64,000 nt of DNA from BP-133 sp040756995. Lineage in GTDB: Bacteria; Actinomycetota; Acidimicrobiia; IMCC26256; BP-133. Location of the stretch: positions 1 through 64,000 of the forward strand of contig JBFLYK010000031.1 of assembly GCA_040756995.1 (NCBI GenBank). Reading direction: 5' to 3'. The notes below the pieces were generated by a model. The model was not told the DNA's origin, did no database searches, and saw only the letters and a program-made list of their open reading frames with translations. Shown here one piece after another: positions 56,784-64,000 of this stretch (its first letter is position 1; each line of letters begins with the position of its first letter). A program made the position numbers and the translations under genes.

Positions 56784-58481
56784 TCAGGCGCGCCGGCTCC
56801 GGCGGGCGAGGCCACCGAGCACGGCGGCACCGCCGAGCAGGAAGGGAGCGGTCACAGGGCTGAACGGCTGGCCGCCCGTGCGGGGCAGCGTCTTCACCGG
56901 CTCGGGCGCCGGCGGAGCAGCGGTCTCGGGCGAGGTGGGCGCCTGCTCGGCCTGGACGCCGAGGACCCGGCTGCCCCCGGCCTCGGCCACGACACCACCG
57001 GAGACGAGGCGAACACCGGAGACCTCACTCGGGCTGCCGAAGGCGCTTTCGCCCGGAACGACCGCCTGCAGCGCCTTGGTCAAGGCCGGCTGAGCGAGCA
57101 CCGTTCCGAGGTTGGTGCCGGGCGACAACGTGTCGAGGCCCTTGAACAGGTGGGCGGTCACGGTCGACGCCTCGGCCCGCGTAGCGCCGTTCGGGAGCGT
57201 CACCGGCGCCTTGGCCGCTCCGACAGTGATCTCGGAGCAGAGCGGCGCAACCGGCCCGTCGCACAGAACCGACAGGGACTGACCGGGGGCGACTTCGACG
57301 AAGCCGGCGCCGGAGCGCAGGCCAAGCCCCGAGACGACCCGCTCGAACGGCAGCCCGCCACCCAGCAGTCCGTTGGCCACCGGAAGGTTGCCGCCCGGAA
57401 CGGAGGCCAGGGGCAAACCGTGGACCAGCCCGTCGACGACCGGAGGACCGGCGATCGGCAGCGTTCCGAGCAGGTCGCTCTGGACACGGACGACGGCGTT
57501 CTCGACGACCGGCGCAGCCGCCAGGGACGACCGGTCGACGGGCACCGCGGCCCGGGAGCGGCTGATCGTCAAGCGCAGCAATGGAGCGGTGCCGGCGCCG
57601 CGGAACTCCGGCAGGACATCGAGCGTCCCGCCTTCGGACAGCGCCTCCGCCAGATAGGCCCGGGCATCAGCGCCATTGCGAGCCGTGGCCGTGGCCAGGT
57701 TGATGTGGACGAGGTCCGAGCTCTGCAGCCGCTTCAACATGGCGCCGACGGTCTGCCGGGGCTCCATGGCCGGAAGAACCACACCGGGGGCCACGCGGCC
57801 GATGACGCCGTTCAGCGTGGCGATGACCTGGCCCGCCTGGGCCGTGGCGCTGCTGGGGGACACCGTCGAGGCGGCGGCGGGGGCGACCTGCTGAACGAGG
57901 TCACCGACGGGCGTGGCCAGTGTTTCCGGCGACAGCGAAGCGGTGGCCGTGCCGACCAGCTGCTTCAACGCCTCGGAAAGCTGGATGCGGATGCGGGTGA
58001 CTCCTCCGGTGCTCTCGGCGGTGAACGTGTCGGCGGTGCCGGTGACGCTTGACCGGCCGCAGGCCGGAGCGGCCTCGACCGTGGGGAGGATGCCGGTTTG
58101 GGCGGCCGGAAGGTTGGCGCGGGCGGCGGCGACCGCCGGCGCGAGGGGCACGGCTGCGCAGTTGTCGCCTCCCGGGGCGGTCGTGTCACCGAACCGGGCG
58201 ACGGACCGGGTGGCCGGCGAAAGGTCGGTCCCCGTACCGGTGGCGGTGGCCGAGAGCAGGCGGCCGACGGCGTCGAGACTGCTGTCGGTCACGGCCGAGC
58301 CGAACACGGCGTCGCGGCCGAGGAGGGACAGTTGGGCCACCTGGGCGCCGGCCCGGCCGGCATAGCGTTCGGCCACCGGAGCGGACGACGCCGAAGCACC
58401 CGAAGCGGCGAGGGCAACCGAGAGCGCCCCGGCGGTGAGGGCGGTACCGGTGAAGGACTTGATGGTGAGCGGGAACGACAT
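56784..58481 (-). CDS. LPXTG-anchored surface protein
   Basis: 565 residues. Signal peptide MSFPLTIKSFTGTALTAGAL with cleavage near ASAS. The long Ala/Val/Thr/Ser-rich mature part has a few Cys pairs (GGDNCAAV, APACGRSS; SVLCDG, APLCSE) and looks like repeated beta-rich segments; no named domain was recognised. The C-terminus is a complete sorting signal: LPRTG at 532-536, a hydrophobic stretch FLLGGAAVLGGLA, and ARRSRRA. ATG 58481 has GGAAGGAG upstream. The sortase is the next gene. Direct repeats upstream suggest a regulated promoter. Confidence 0.85.
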   Translation of the reverse strand: MSFPLTIKSFTGTALTAGALSVALAASGASASSAPVAERYAGRAGAQVAQLSLLGRDAVFGSAVTDSSLDAVGRLLSATATGTGTDLSPATRSVARFGDTTAPGGDNCAAVPLAPAVAAARANLPAAQTGILPTVEAAPACGRSSVTGTADTFTAESTGGVTRIRIQLSEALKQLVGTATASLSPETLATPVGDLVQQVAPAAASTVSPSSATAQAGQVIATLNGVIGRVAPGVVLPAMEPRQTVGAMLKRLQSSDLVHINLATATARNGADARAYLAEALSEGGTLDVLPEFRGAGTAPLLRLTISRSRAAVPVDRSSLAAAPVVENAVVRVQSDLLGTLPIAGPPVVDGLVHGLPLASVPGGNLPVANGLLGGGLPFERVVSGLGLRSGAGFVEVAPGQSLSVLCDGPVAPLCSEITVGAAKAPVTLPNGATRAEASTVTAHLFKGLDTLSPGTNLGTVLAQPALTKALQAVVPGESAFGSPSEVSGVRLVSGGVVAEAGGSRVLGVQAEQAPTSPETAAPPAPEPVKTLPRTGGQPFSPVTAPFLLGGAAVLGGLARRSRRA

Positions 58482-58570
58482 CGTGACTCCTTCCGGAGGG
58501 GCCCGGAGCCGGGCCCTGCGGCGACCAGCCCGGATGGGCTAGTTCGATGGAGCCATCGTCTGATACCGCT

Positions 58571-58638
58571 GCCCAACTGCCGCCCAACGGCTCAGAAACT
58601 TCAGCGGCCGCCCCCAACAGAGGCCCAACTGCCGCCCA
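58571..58638. promoter_or_regulatory. 16-bp direct repeats upstream of the LPXTG gene
   Basis: GCCCAACTGCCGCCCA occurs exactly at 58571-58586 and 58623-58638, 52 bp apart (close to five helical turns), 90-157 nt upstream of the LPXTG start. A partial third copy lies between them near 58606. They look like sites for a dimeric activator or repressor. Confidence 0.6.
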
Positions 58639-58717
58639 TGCTTCCGCCGACGGCGCCTACTTCGAGAGTGGGCGCTGGTAGGGGCGTCCCGACAGGGGGC
58701 GCAGATGACCAGGGGCG

Positions 58718-59317
58718 TCAGGCCCGCAGGCCGTCAAGGAGCTGCCCGATGAGGCGGTCGGGCAGCGTCCCCTTCGTCTTCGGCAGCGTGCGGGTCACCC
58801 GCAGGAACATCATCGAGCCGATGATGGCGGCCAGCGCCAGATCGACGTCGAGGTCGGAGCGCAGCTCGCCGCGGGCCCGGGCGTCCTCGAAGAGGGCGGC
58901 CAGTTCCCCGAGCCGGGGCCGCATGACCTTGTCGAAATAGGCCCGGCCGAGCGGGGTGCCGGCCGCCAGTTCGCCGATCATGCGGGGCAGCACCTCGCCG
59001 GCCTTCGTCCTGGTGATGAAGTCGTGGGCCCGCCCGACCAGGGCGACGAGATCGGCCTCGGTGTCGCCGGTGGCGGTGGGGTGGACATCTTCGAGCAACG
59101 TGTCGAGGGCGGCCACCACGAGTTCCTGCTTCGAGGGCCAGCGGCGGTAGATGGTCGTCTTGCCGACCCCGGCCCGCTCGGCCACGGCTTCGACGCTCAT
59201 GCCTTCGTAGCCGTGCTCGATGAAGGCGGCGAGCGCCGCATCGAGGATCGCCTGCTCCGCCTGGGCGCTCCGGGGCCGTCCCGGTGTCCGGGCGGCCGGT
59301 TCCGTCGTTCGGGCCAT
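58718..59317 (-). CDS. TetR-family regulator of the MFS exporter
   Basis: 199 residues. HTH: ALAAFIEHGYEGMSVEAVAE then RAGVGKTTIYRRWPSKQELV. C-terminal AcrR-like domain (IGELAAGTPLGRAYFDKVMR). ATG 59317 follows a TAACGT hexamer by 7 nt; the first TAA of this hexamer is the stop codon of the exporter gene, so the regulator has its own start even though it is downstream of the exporter on the same strand. It is the likely repressor of the operator at 60935-60952. Confidence 0.92.
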   Translation of the reverse strand: MARTTEPAARTPGRPRSAQAEQAILDAALAAFIEHGYEGMSVEAVAERAGVGKTTIYRRWPSKQELVVAALDTLLEDVHPTATGDTEADLVALVGRAHDFITRTKAGEVLPRMIGELAAGTPLGRAYFDKVMRPRLGELAALFEDARARGELRSDLDVDLALAAIIGSMMFLRVTRTLPKTKGTLPDRLIGQLLDGLRA

Positions 59318-59324
59318 GCCCCTG

Positions 59325-59330
59325 ACGTTA
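59325..59330 (-). promoter_or_regulatory. Leaderless -10 hexamer (TAACGT) of the TetR gene, overlapping the MFS stop
   Basis: On the minus strand TAACGT (59330-59325) ends 7 nt before ATG 59317. Its first three bases are the TAA stop of the exporter gene. Confidence 0.5.
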
Positions 59331-60905
59331 CGCCGAGCCGACGGAGACGGGCGGGGCGGCCGGGTCGCGGTGGTCGGGCTCCGGCCCGTCCGGCCCATCC
59401 GGCCCGTCCGGCCGGCGGGGCCGGGCGGGCAGGAAGCACAGCGCCAGCACGGCACCGAGCGCGGCGACGGCGGCGCCGATGAGCAGCGCGTCGCCCATCG
59501 CGGCGACGAAGGCGGAACGGGCCGTCGCCAGCAGGTTGGCGGCGGCCGGCCCGGCGGTCGCCGCGGCGTGGACGGCGGCACCGATCGAGTCGCCGGCCGC
59601 GGTGGCCGCCGGCTCCGGCAGCCCGCCGAGCGCGGGCCGGACGGCCGTGGCGTAGGAGGACGACAGGACACTGCCGATGACGGCCACTCCGAGCGCACCG
59701 CCGACCATCCGGGTGGTGTCGTTCATGGCCGAGCCGACCCCCGCCTTGGCCAGCGGCAGCGACCCCATGATCGACTCCGTGGCCGGCGCCATCGTCGCCC
59801 CCATGCCCAGGCCGAGCAGCGCCAGGGCGAAGCCGACCGGCGCGTAGCCGTCGCCGGCGTCGAGGCCGGCGAGGAGGACGAGTCCGGCGGCCACGGTCAC
59901 CAGGCCGCCGGCGACCACGACCTTCGTGCCGATCCGCTCGTCGAGGCGGGCCGACAGCGGCGCGGCGATCACCAGTGTGGCGATCGGCGTGACCCGCAGG
60001 CCGGCGGCCAGGGCCGAGTACCCGAGGACGAACTGCAGGTGCTGGGTCAGCACGAAGATCGAACCGAAGAGGGCGAAGAACACCAGGGTGATCGAGAGGC
60101 TGCCGGCGCTGAAGCGGGCATCGCGGAAGAAGCTCATGTGCAGCATCGGATGGGGCGTGCGCCGCTCCCAGGCCACGAAGGCGAGGAGCAAACCGGCGGC
60201 CAGCCCGAAGGCGGTGAGCGTCCGCCCCTCGGCCCAACCGTGGTTCGGGGCTTCGATGATCCCGTAGACCAGCGCCGTCAGCCCGGCGATCGACAGCACC
60301 GCACCGGCGGGATCGAGCGGCGTCGCCGCCGGATCCTTAGACTCCGGGACGAGCGGGATCCCGGCCAACAGCGCCACGCCGACGATGGGCACGTTGATCA
60401 GGAACACCGAGCCCCACCAGAAGTGCTCCAGGAGCCAGCCGCCGGCGACCGGGCCGGCGACGATGCCGAAGCCGGCGGTCGCCGCCCAGGCGGCGATGGC
60501 CCGCCCCCGTTCCTCGGCCGGGAAGATCGCCGTGATGATCGACAGGGTCGACGGCATGATCAACGCCCCGCCGATGCCCATGGCCGCCCGGGTGGCGATC
60601 AGCACCTCGGCCGAGCCGGCGAAGGCCGAGGCCACCGAGCCGGCCACGAAGATCACGAGCCCGGCGTCGAGCGCCAGGCGCCGCCCGAACCGGTCCCCGA
60701 AGGCGCCCATGGTGAGCAGCAGCCCGGCGAAGACGAGGACGTAGGAGTCGACGATCCACTGGAGCTGGCTCGACGAGGCGTCCAGATCGCGCACCAGTGT
60801 GGGGAGCGCGACGTTGAGGATGGTGTTGTCCATGCCGATCACGACGAGACTCAGGGCCAGCACGGCCAGGGCCTGCCAGCGGCGGGGGTAGGCGTCCCCG
60901 GTCAT
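59328..60905 (-). CDS. MFS drug exporter, DHA2/EmrB-QacA family
   Basis: 525 residues, about 14 membrane helices. Family motifs: LVVIGMDNTILNVALPTLVR in helix 1, GAFGDRFGRRLALDAGLVIF (motif A) between helices 2 and 3, and GPVAGGWLLEHFWWGSVFLI (motif C) in helix 5. The C-terminus ends in an Asp/Gly/Pro repeat (PDGPDGPDGPEPDHRDP). Such pumps export hydrophobic or cationic compounds by proton antiport. ATG 60905 has GGAAGGGAGG upstream. The promoter carries a perfect operator and the regulator lies downstream. Confidence 0.94.
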   Translation of the reverse strand: MTGDAYPRRWQALAVLALSLVVIGMDNTILNVALPTLVRDLDASSSQLQWIVDSYVLVFAGLLLTMGAFGDRFGRRLALDAGLVIFVAGSVASAFAGSAEVLIATRAAMGIGGALIMPSTLSIITAIFPAEERGRAIAAWAATAGFGIVAGPVAGGWLLEHFWWGSVFLINVPIVGVALLAGIPLVPESKDPAATPLDPAGAVLSIAGLTALVYGIIEAPNHGWAEGRTLTAFGLAAGLLLAFVAWERRTPHPMLHMSFFRDARFSAGSLSITLVFFALFGSIFVLTQHLQFVLGYSALAAGLRVTPIATLVIAAPLSARLDERIGTKVVVAGGLVTVAAGLVLLAGLDAGDGYAPVGFALALLGLGMGATMAPATESIMGSLPLAKAGVGSAMNDTTRMVGGALGVAVIGSVLSSSYATAVRPALGGLPEPAATAAGDSIGAAVHAAATAGPAAANLLATARSAFVAAMGDALLIGAAVAALGAVLALCFLPARPRRPDGPDGPDGPEPDHRDPAAPPVSVGSA

Positions 60906-60924
60906 CGGTCCTCCCTTCCGTTCC

Positions 60925-60952
60925 TGTATAGAAACGATACGGTTTCGTATCG
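60925..60952 (-). promoter_or_regulatory. MFS promoter with TetR operator
   Basis: CGATACG (60935-60941) and CGTATCG (60946-60952) form a perfect 7-4-7 palindrome. On the minus strand it lies just upstream of TATACA (60930-60925), a likely -10, and so occupies the -35/-10 spacer, where binding would block RNA polymerase. Confidence 0.75.
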
Positions 60953-61085
60953 AAAATAGTGGACGGGCGGGCGCAGGTCAAGCGCGCCGGGAGGGCGGGC
61001 CTTCAACTCGCCGCCTGCCGGGAACAAGGACGGGCGGTCCGGTGTTCTGTGGGCTCCCGGATCGACGCCCGCGGAAGGAGGGCCG

Positions 61086-61454
61086 ATGAGCGAGATCACG
61101 ATTTACGAGCGCTACCGGCTCGGGCAGGCGTACATGGCCGACGGCGACGTGCGATCGGCGGCACGCGTGCTGGAACCGGCCGTCGAGGCGGAGCCGACCA
61201 GCGCCGCACTGTGGTTCCTCCTGGCCCAGGCCTACTTCGGCGCAGCGCGCCTGCGCCGGGCCGAGGCGGCCTTCCAGCGGGTCGTCGAGATCGACCCCAC
61301 GGATCACCACGCCCGCTTCGGCCTCGGCCGGGCGCTCGAGCGGCAGAGCCGTTACGGGGAAGCCCTGGCCCAGTACCGCATCGCGCTGGCGCTGTCGCCC
61401 GAGGCCGACTACCTCGAAGCGCGGCAGCGGGTCGAGGCGCGGCTGGCCGCCTGA
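61086..61454 (+). CDS. TPR-repeat protein
   Basis: 122 residues. Three tetratricopeptide-like units can be read: YRLGQAYMADGDVRSAARVL, WFLLAQAYFGAARLRRAEAA and ARFGLGRALERQSRYGEALA, each with the small-residue pattern of TPR helices. No signal peptide or enzymatic domain is present, so it is a cytoplasmic scaffold, partner unknown. ATG 61086 has GGAAGGAGGG upstream. It converges with the membrane protein gene through a hairpin that includes its stop. Confidence 0.85.
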   Translation: MSEITIYERYRLGQAYMADGDVRSAARVLEPAVEAEPTSAALWFLLAQAYFGAARLRRAEAAFQRVVEIDPTDHHARFGLGRALERQSRYGEALAQYRIALALSPEADYLEARQRVEARLAA

Positions 61455-61469
61455 CCGGTCAGCCGCGCC
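61436..61469. terminator. Bidirectional hairpin between the TPR and membrane-protein genes
   Basis: GGCGCGGCTG and CAGCCGCGCC form a perfect 10-bp stem with a 14-nt loop that holds the TPR stop codon. Confidence 0.6.
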
Positions 61470-61482
61470 CGGCGGCCGCCGT

Positions 61483-62274
61483 TCAGGCGGGGGCCATCGG
61501 CACGCCCACCCAGTCGTAGAGGTAGAGGGCGACCATGGTGGCGGCCGTCAGGCCGGCTTGGGGCAGGGCCACCCCGACGGCGAACAGGGCGAGCCGGACC
61601 CGCCGGGGTGCGGGCGCCGCGCCGGGTGCCGGCGCCGGCAACGGCCGGTGGCCGGGTTCCACCTGGCGCTGGCCACCGGCGGGCGAGAGCACCGCTTCGG
61701 CGGGCACCGGCACCGGCCGGTCGGCGGGCTCGAGCTCGCGCCAGCCGAAGTGCTCGAGGACCCGCAGGGCCTCGACGGTGAAAAACAGGATGCCGGTGAC
61801 CATCACACCGGTGGTGACGAGGTGCAACCAGGGAATGTTGAACAGCAGCCAGTTGTCGGGCTGGTGGTACCGGTTCGTCTGCGCCCACTCGATGATGGAC
61901 CCTTCGACGATGACGTTGCCGACGAAGATCGCCGGGAACGGCACGAGGTAGCGCCAGGCGCCGAGGCGGGCCCGCATCGGACCTTCGCAGTACCGCAGCC
62001 ATCCGAAGATGGCGAAGCCGAAGAAGGCGCCATAGGAGAGCGGAGCCCACACCGCCTCGGGCCGCGAGCCCCAGGTGGCGATCCAGATGGTGTCGGGATG
62101 GAAGTCCATCCGCCAGATCTCCGGGCCGGCCAGGACCCAGTCGTGCGTCCAGGACAGGGTGCAGCCGACGTAGACCCCGAGCAGCAGGGCCCGGCGGGTG
62201 TGCTTCCAGAACACCCAGAGTCCCGCCGCCCAGGCGACCAGGAAGAAGAGTTCGACCATCCGGACCCGAGCCAT
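61483..62274 (-). CDS. Polytopic membrane protein of unknown function
   Basis: 263 residues with start at ATG 62274, preceded by AAGGGG. About six hydrophobic helices are spread over the sequence, with conserved-looking polar spots in GCTLSWTHDWVLAGPEIWRM, IVEGSIIEWAQTNRYHQPDN and WLHLVTTGVMVTG. Between helices 5 and 6 a Pro/Ala-rich loop (PVPVPAEAVLSPAG) is inserted. I do not recognise the family. A TetR-type operator lies ~20 nt upstream, so expression is probably induced. Confidence 0.65.
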   Translation of the reverse strand: MARVRMVELFFLVAWAAGLWVFWKHTRRALLLGVYVGCTLSWTHDWVLAGPEIWRMDFHPDTIWIATWGSRPEAVWAPLSYGAFFGFAIFGWLRYCEGPMRARLGAWRYLVPFPAIFVGNVIVEGSIIEWAQTNRYHQPDNWLLFNIPWLHLVTTGVMVTGILFFTVEALRVLEHFGWRELEPADRPVPVPAEAVLSPAGGQRQVEPGHRPLPAPAPGAAPAPRRVRLALFAVGVALPQAGLTAATMVALYLYDWVGVPMAPA

Positions 62275-62295
62275 TGCGATCCCCTTGATCGTCAC

Positions 62296-62313
62296 TGACT
62301 GAGCATTCGGTCA
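62296..62313. promoter_or_regulatory. TetR-type operator upstream of the membrane-protein gene
   Basis: TGACTGA-GCAT-TCGGTCA is a 7-4-7 inverted repeat with one mismatch, of the TGACnGA type common for TetR regulators. It is 22 nt from ATG 62274. No TetR gene is adjacent; the nearest is at 58.7-59.3 kb. Confidence 0.55.
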
Positions 62314-62407
62314 TGGACCGTAATCGCCTTTACGGAGACCGTCAACCGGCGGGTGAGCAGCCCTACGCGGCGCTTAGTCGACCGGCGCTGGTGGGTAGGT
62401 GTGCGCC

Positions 62408-63022
62408 ATGGCAGAGGTTCATGACGCACCGGGCGAACGCATCGTGGCCGTGTTCCCCGATGAGGTCACCGCCGAGCGGGCGGCCGAGCGAGCGCGCCGC
62501 CTGGGGGCGCGAGAGGTCGCGGTCGGGAATCCCGACGACGAGGCCCGCGCCCTGGTCGGTGAGATGCGGGAAGAAACCTCGGAATCGTGGGCCGGTCCGA
62601 GCGTCGCCCTCTACACACCGGAGATGGCCCGTCACATTCCGGGTCTGACCGTCATCTTCGCCGCCGCCGGAGCGGTGCTGGCGCTGCCGCTGGCCTTCGT
62701 CGATTTCGGTGGCGTGTCGTGGATCGGGCGACTGTTCATCGCCGCCGTCAGCGGAGCGGTGGGCGGCGGCACGATCGGATTCCTGGTCGGCGGCTTCCTG
62801 GGCGCCCGGCGGCGGGCCGTGCTCGACCTGGCCGAGGAGCGCGGGGTCGTCGTGGGGATCGAAGGCGGCAATCGCAAGGCCACGGCGGCATTGGTCAAGG
62901 CCGGCGCCATGCGGGTCGACCGGCTCGTCGGCCAGATGCCCATCGACACGGTCGCCAGCCACGAGAGCCGGACACCGTCGCAGACCGTGCGCGACCAGCC
63001 GGTCCCCCAGGACGAGCCGTAG
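62408..63022 (+). CDS. Membrane protein with ferredoxin-like N-terminal domain and glycine-rich helices
   Basis: 204 residues from ATG 62408 (GTG 62399 possible). The N-terminal ~65 residues (IVAVFPDEVTAERAAERARR, LGAREVAVGNPDDEARAL) read as a small alpha/beta domain similar to that in general-stress-type membrane proteins. Two hydrophobic helices (LTVIFAAAGAVLALPLAFVD; a Gly-rich one with AVGGGTIGFLVGGFLGA) follow, and then a second soluble part (DLAEERGVVVGIEGGNRKAT). The function is unknown; an envelope-stress role is a guess from this resemblance. Confidence 0.62.
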   Translation: MAEVHDAPGERIVAVFPDEVTAERAAERARRLGAREVAVGNPDDEARALVGEMREETSESWAGPSVALYTPEMARHIPGLTVIFAAAGAVLALPLAFVDFGGVSWIGRLFIAAVSGAVGGGTIGFLVGGFLGARRRAVLDLAEERGVVVGIEGGNRKATAALVKAGAMRVDRLVGQMPIDTVASHESRTPSQTVRDQPVPQDEP

Positions 63023-63104
63023 CCGTCCCCGGTTCAGCGGCGGCGGTTTCCGCTCAGCCGGAAGCGACGACTTCGATCGTGCAGGTCGGCGGCCCAGTCG
63101 CGGC

Positions 63105-63611
63105 TCAGTGTTCGATCCCGAGGGCCCTGGCGATGTCACTGAGCCGCCGCCAGAGTCGGCGACCTTCGAGTGGGTGAAAGTCGAAATGCTCGTAGAAGGC
63201 TCGCGCTTTGTCGTTGATGGCGTCGACCACGACCGCTCGAGCGCCGAATTCGCGACCGCCTCGCACGCAGCGGCCGAGAGCGTCGACGAGGAGGTGACCG
63301 CCCAGTTGGCGACCCTGTTCTGAACGGTCGATCGCAAGGCGGGCCAGCAGCACGACAGGGACCGGATCGGGCATTCCCCGGCGGAGGCGGGATGGAGCCC
63401 GCTCATGGGCGATCGAGCTCATAGCCAGGGCGTAGTAGCCAACGACGCGCTGCTCGCGGCTGAGCACGTAGGTTGCGGCGGTGCCGGCCGAAAGCGCCAC
63501 CCGGGCGGATCGTTGCAACCACCGGTTGAGTTCAATGTCGCCACAGTCGAACTCGTCGATGGCGTGGTCGTCGGTCAGCAGTTGGACCGGCTGGAGCGGC
63601 TGCTGTGTCAC
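63105..63611 (-). CDS. GNAT-family toxin (TacT/AtaT-like acetyltransferase)
   Basis: 168 residues. It begins QLLTDDHAIDEFDCGDIELN, the DF.CG...LN opening of GNAT toxins, then VALSAGTAATYVLSREQRVV, VVLLARLAIDRSEQGRQLGG (acetyl-CoA loop Q-G-R-Q-L-G-G) and KARAFYEHFDFHPL with the catalytic-type Tyr. Such enzymes acetylate aminoacyl-tRNA and block translation. Its start overlaps the antitoxin stop (ATGA), the usual antitoxin-first order. Confidence 0.92.
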   Translation of the reverse strand: MTQQPLQPVQLLTDDHAIDEFDCGDIELNRWLQRSARVALSAGTAATYVLSREQRVVGYYALAMSSIAHERAPSRLRRGMPDPVPVVLLARLAIDRSEQGRQLGGHLLVDALGRCVRGGREFGARAVVVDAINDKARAFYEHFDFHPLEGRRLWRRLSDIARALGIEH

Positions 63612-63892
63612 CGCTTTGGGATCGGGCTGCGCTTCCTCGCGTAGCGGCGCAGTGAGGGCATGTCCTCGGCAGGAGAGTCGAGCGCGGCCACAAAACGGCC
63701 GAAGGCCTCGGAGGTCACCTCGATGCGCTGAGCCCGGGCGACGACTTCCTCGGCCCGTTCGGTTGCGGCCGCCAGCATGAACCCGGTCAGGGTTTCGCCT
63801 GTCAGTTCGGCGGCGGCGCGAAGTATCCGCTCCTGACGCCCGCTCACGCGGAGATTGATGCGCCCAGTCCGCTCCTCGGCTGCCTCGCCCAT
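63608..63892 (-). CDS. DUF1778 ribbon-helix-helix antitoxin
   Basis: 94 residues from ATG 63892, set by a TACAAT element 6 nt upstream. The RHH DNA-binding part is TGRINLRVSGRQERILRAAA; the helix ELTGETLTGFMLAAATERAE follows, as in DUF1778/TacA proteins. The C-terminal tail (VTSEAFGRFVAALDSPAEDM) is the toxin-neutralising part. It probably represses its own promoter through the palindrome at 63912-63925. Confidence 0.92.
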   Translation of the reverse strand: MGEAAEERTGRINLRVSGRQERILRAAAELTGETLTGFMLAAATERAEEVVARAQRIEVTSEAFGRFVAALDSPAEDMPSLRRYARKRSPIPKR

Positions 63893-63898
63893 AACGCG

Positions 63899-63927
63899 AT
63901 TGTACTCACTGGATATGTACATGTCAC
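63899..63927 (-). promoter_or_regulatory. Toxin-antitoxin promoter (GTGACA - 17 nt - TACAAT) with palindrome
   Basis: On the minus strand GTGACA (63927-63922) and TACAAT (63904-63899) are 17 nt apart, and ATG 63892 follows after 6 nt. The near-perfect palindrome GATATGTACATGTC at 63912-63925 lies in the spacer and -35, a suitable site for autorepression. Confidence 0.7.
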
Positions 63928-64000
63928 CAGGACTCCGTGACACGAGCGATCTCCTGACCGCCCATCAAGGGGCATAGTCACAGCCGCTGACAGCCAGCGT

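Overview
The window is very GC-rich, with codons ending almost always in G or C, densely packed, and uses GTG and TTG starts often. It carries actinobacterial hallmarks: the block pyrG - NUDIX - ald - xerD - scpA - scpB - rluB - tyrA - aroA - cmk - der, a sortase with an LPXTG surface protein, many TetR regulators and acyl-CoA carboxylases. It most likely comes from a chromosome of an Actinomycetota member, possibly a deep lineage such as Acidimicrobiia; the lineage is inference from gene order and composition only. No rRNA, tRNA, CRISPR array, insertion sequence or prophage was recognised.

Layout. 1-3.7 kb: end of a MurJ-type flippase, a MraY/WecA-type transferase, and on the minus strand a GT-C membrane glycosyltransferase with a secreted protein. 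3.7-22.2 kb: a mostly plus-strand housekeeping block: rhodanese, CTP synthase behind a leader with a 40-codon upstream reading frame, ADP-ribose pyrophosphatase, alanine dehydrogenase, two novel exported proteins, XerD, a DksA/TraR zinc-finger protein, a site-2-type protease, an HD protein, ScpA/ScpB/RluB, a small regulatory island (coiled-coil protein, XRE regulator, small membrane protein), then aroH-tyrA-aroA-cmk-plsC and a diiron oxygenase-like protein. 22.2-28 kb (minus): TetR, AtuA-pta, and ispH-dsbB-dsbA-like. 28-30.8 kb: DUF512 radical-SAM protein and Der. 30.7-37.5 kb (minus): a Thr-rich envelope protein, an O-methyltransferase, and a methylcrotonyl/geranyl-type acyl-CoA carboxylase operon with its TetR. 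37.6-40 kb: zinc-ribbon membrane protein, GlxA-type regulator, HD hydrolase, SnoaL-like protein, then a textbook terminator.

40-50.6 kb is a signalling region: two large hybrid histidine kinases flanking a stand-alone receiver in one overlapping operon, facing an OmpR-type regulator, a PAS-GGDEF-EAL gene broken by one in-frame TAG, a TetR, and a sigma-factor-like protein fused to a zinc-finger anti-sigma-like tail. 50.7-58.5 kb is a cell-surface region: GH26-like hydrolase with a propeller, a receiver protein, a CAP-domain protein with an Arg/Pro/Ala tail, and an operon of LPXTG protein - sortase - FN3 membrane protein. 58.7-64 kb holds a TetR/MFS efflux pair with an operator, a TPR protein, two membrane proteins, and a DUF1778-GNAT toxin-antitoxin pair.

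The strongest cross-cutting signal is promoter architecture: at least eleven genes start 6-8 nt downstream of a TANNNT hexamer (or a one-mismatch form backed by a -35) with no Shine-Dalgarno, i.e. apparently leaderless mRNAs. Downstream genes in operons instead use 1-4 nt stop/start overlaps (ATGA, GTGA, TTGA, TAATG), and SD motifs appear mainly where a 5' leader exists.
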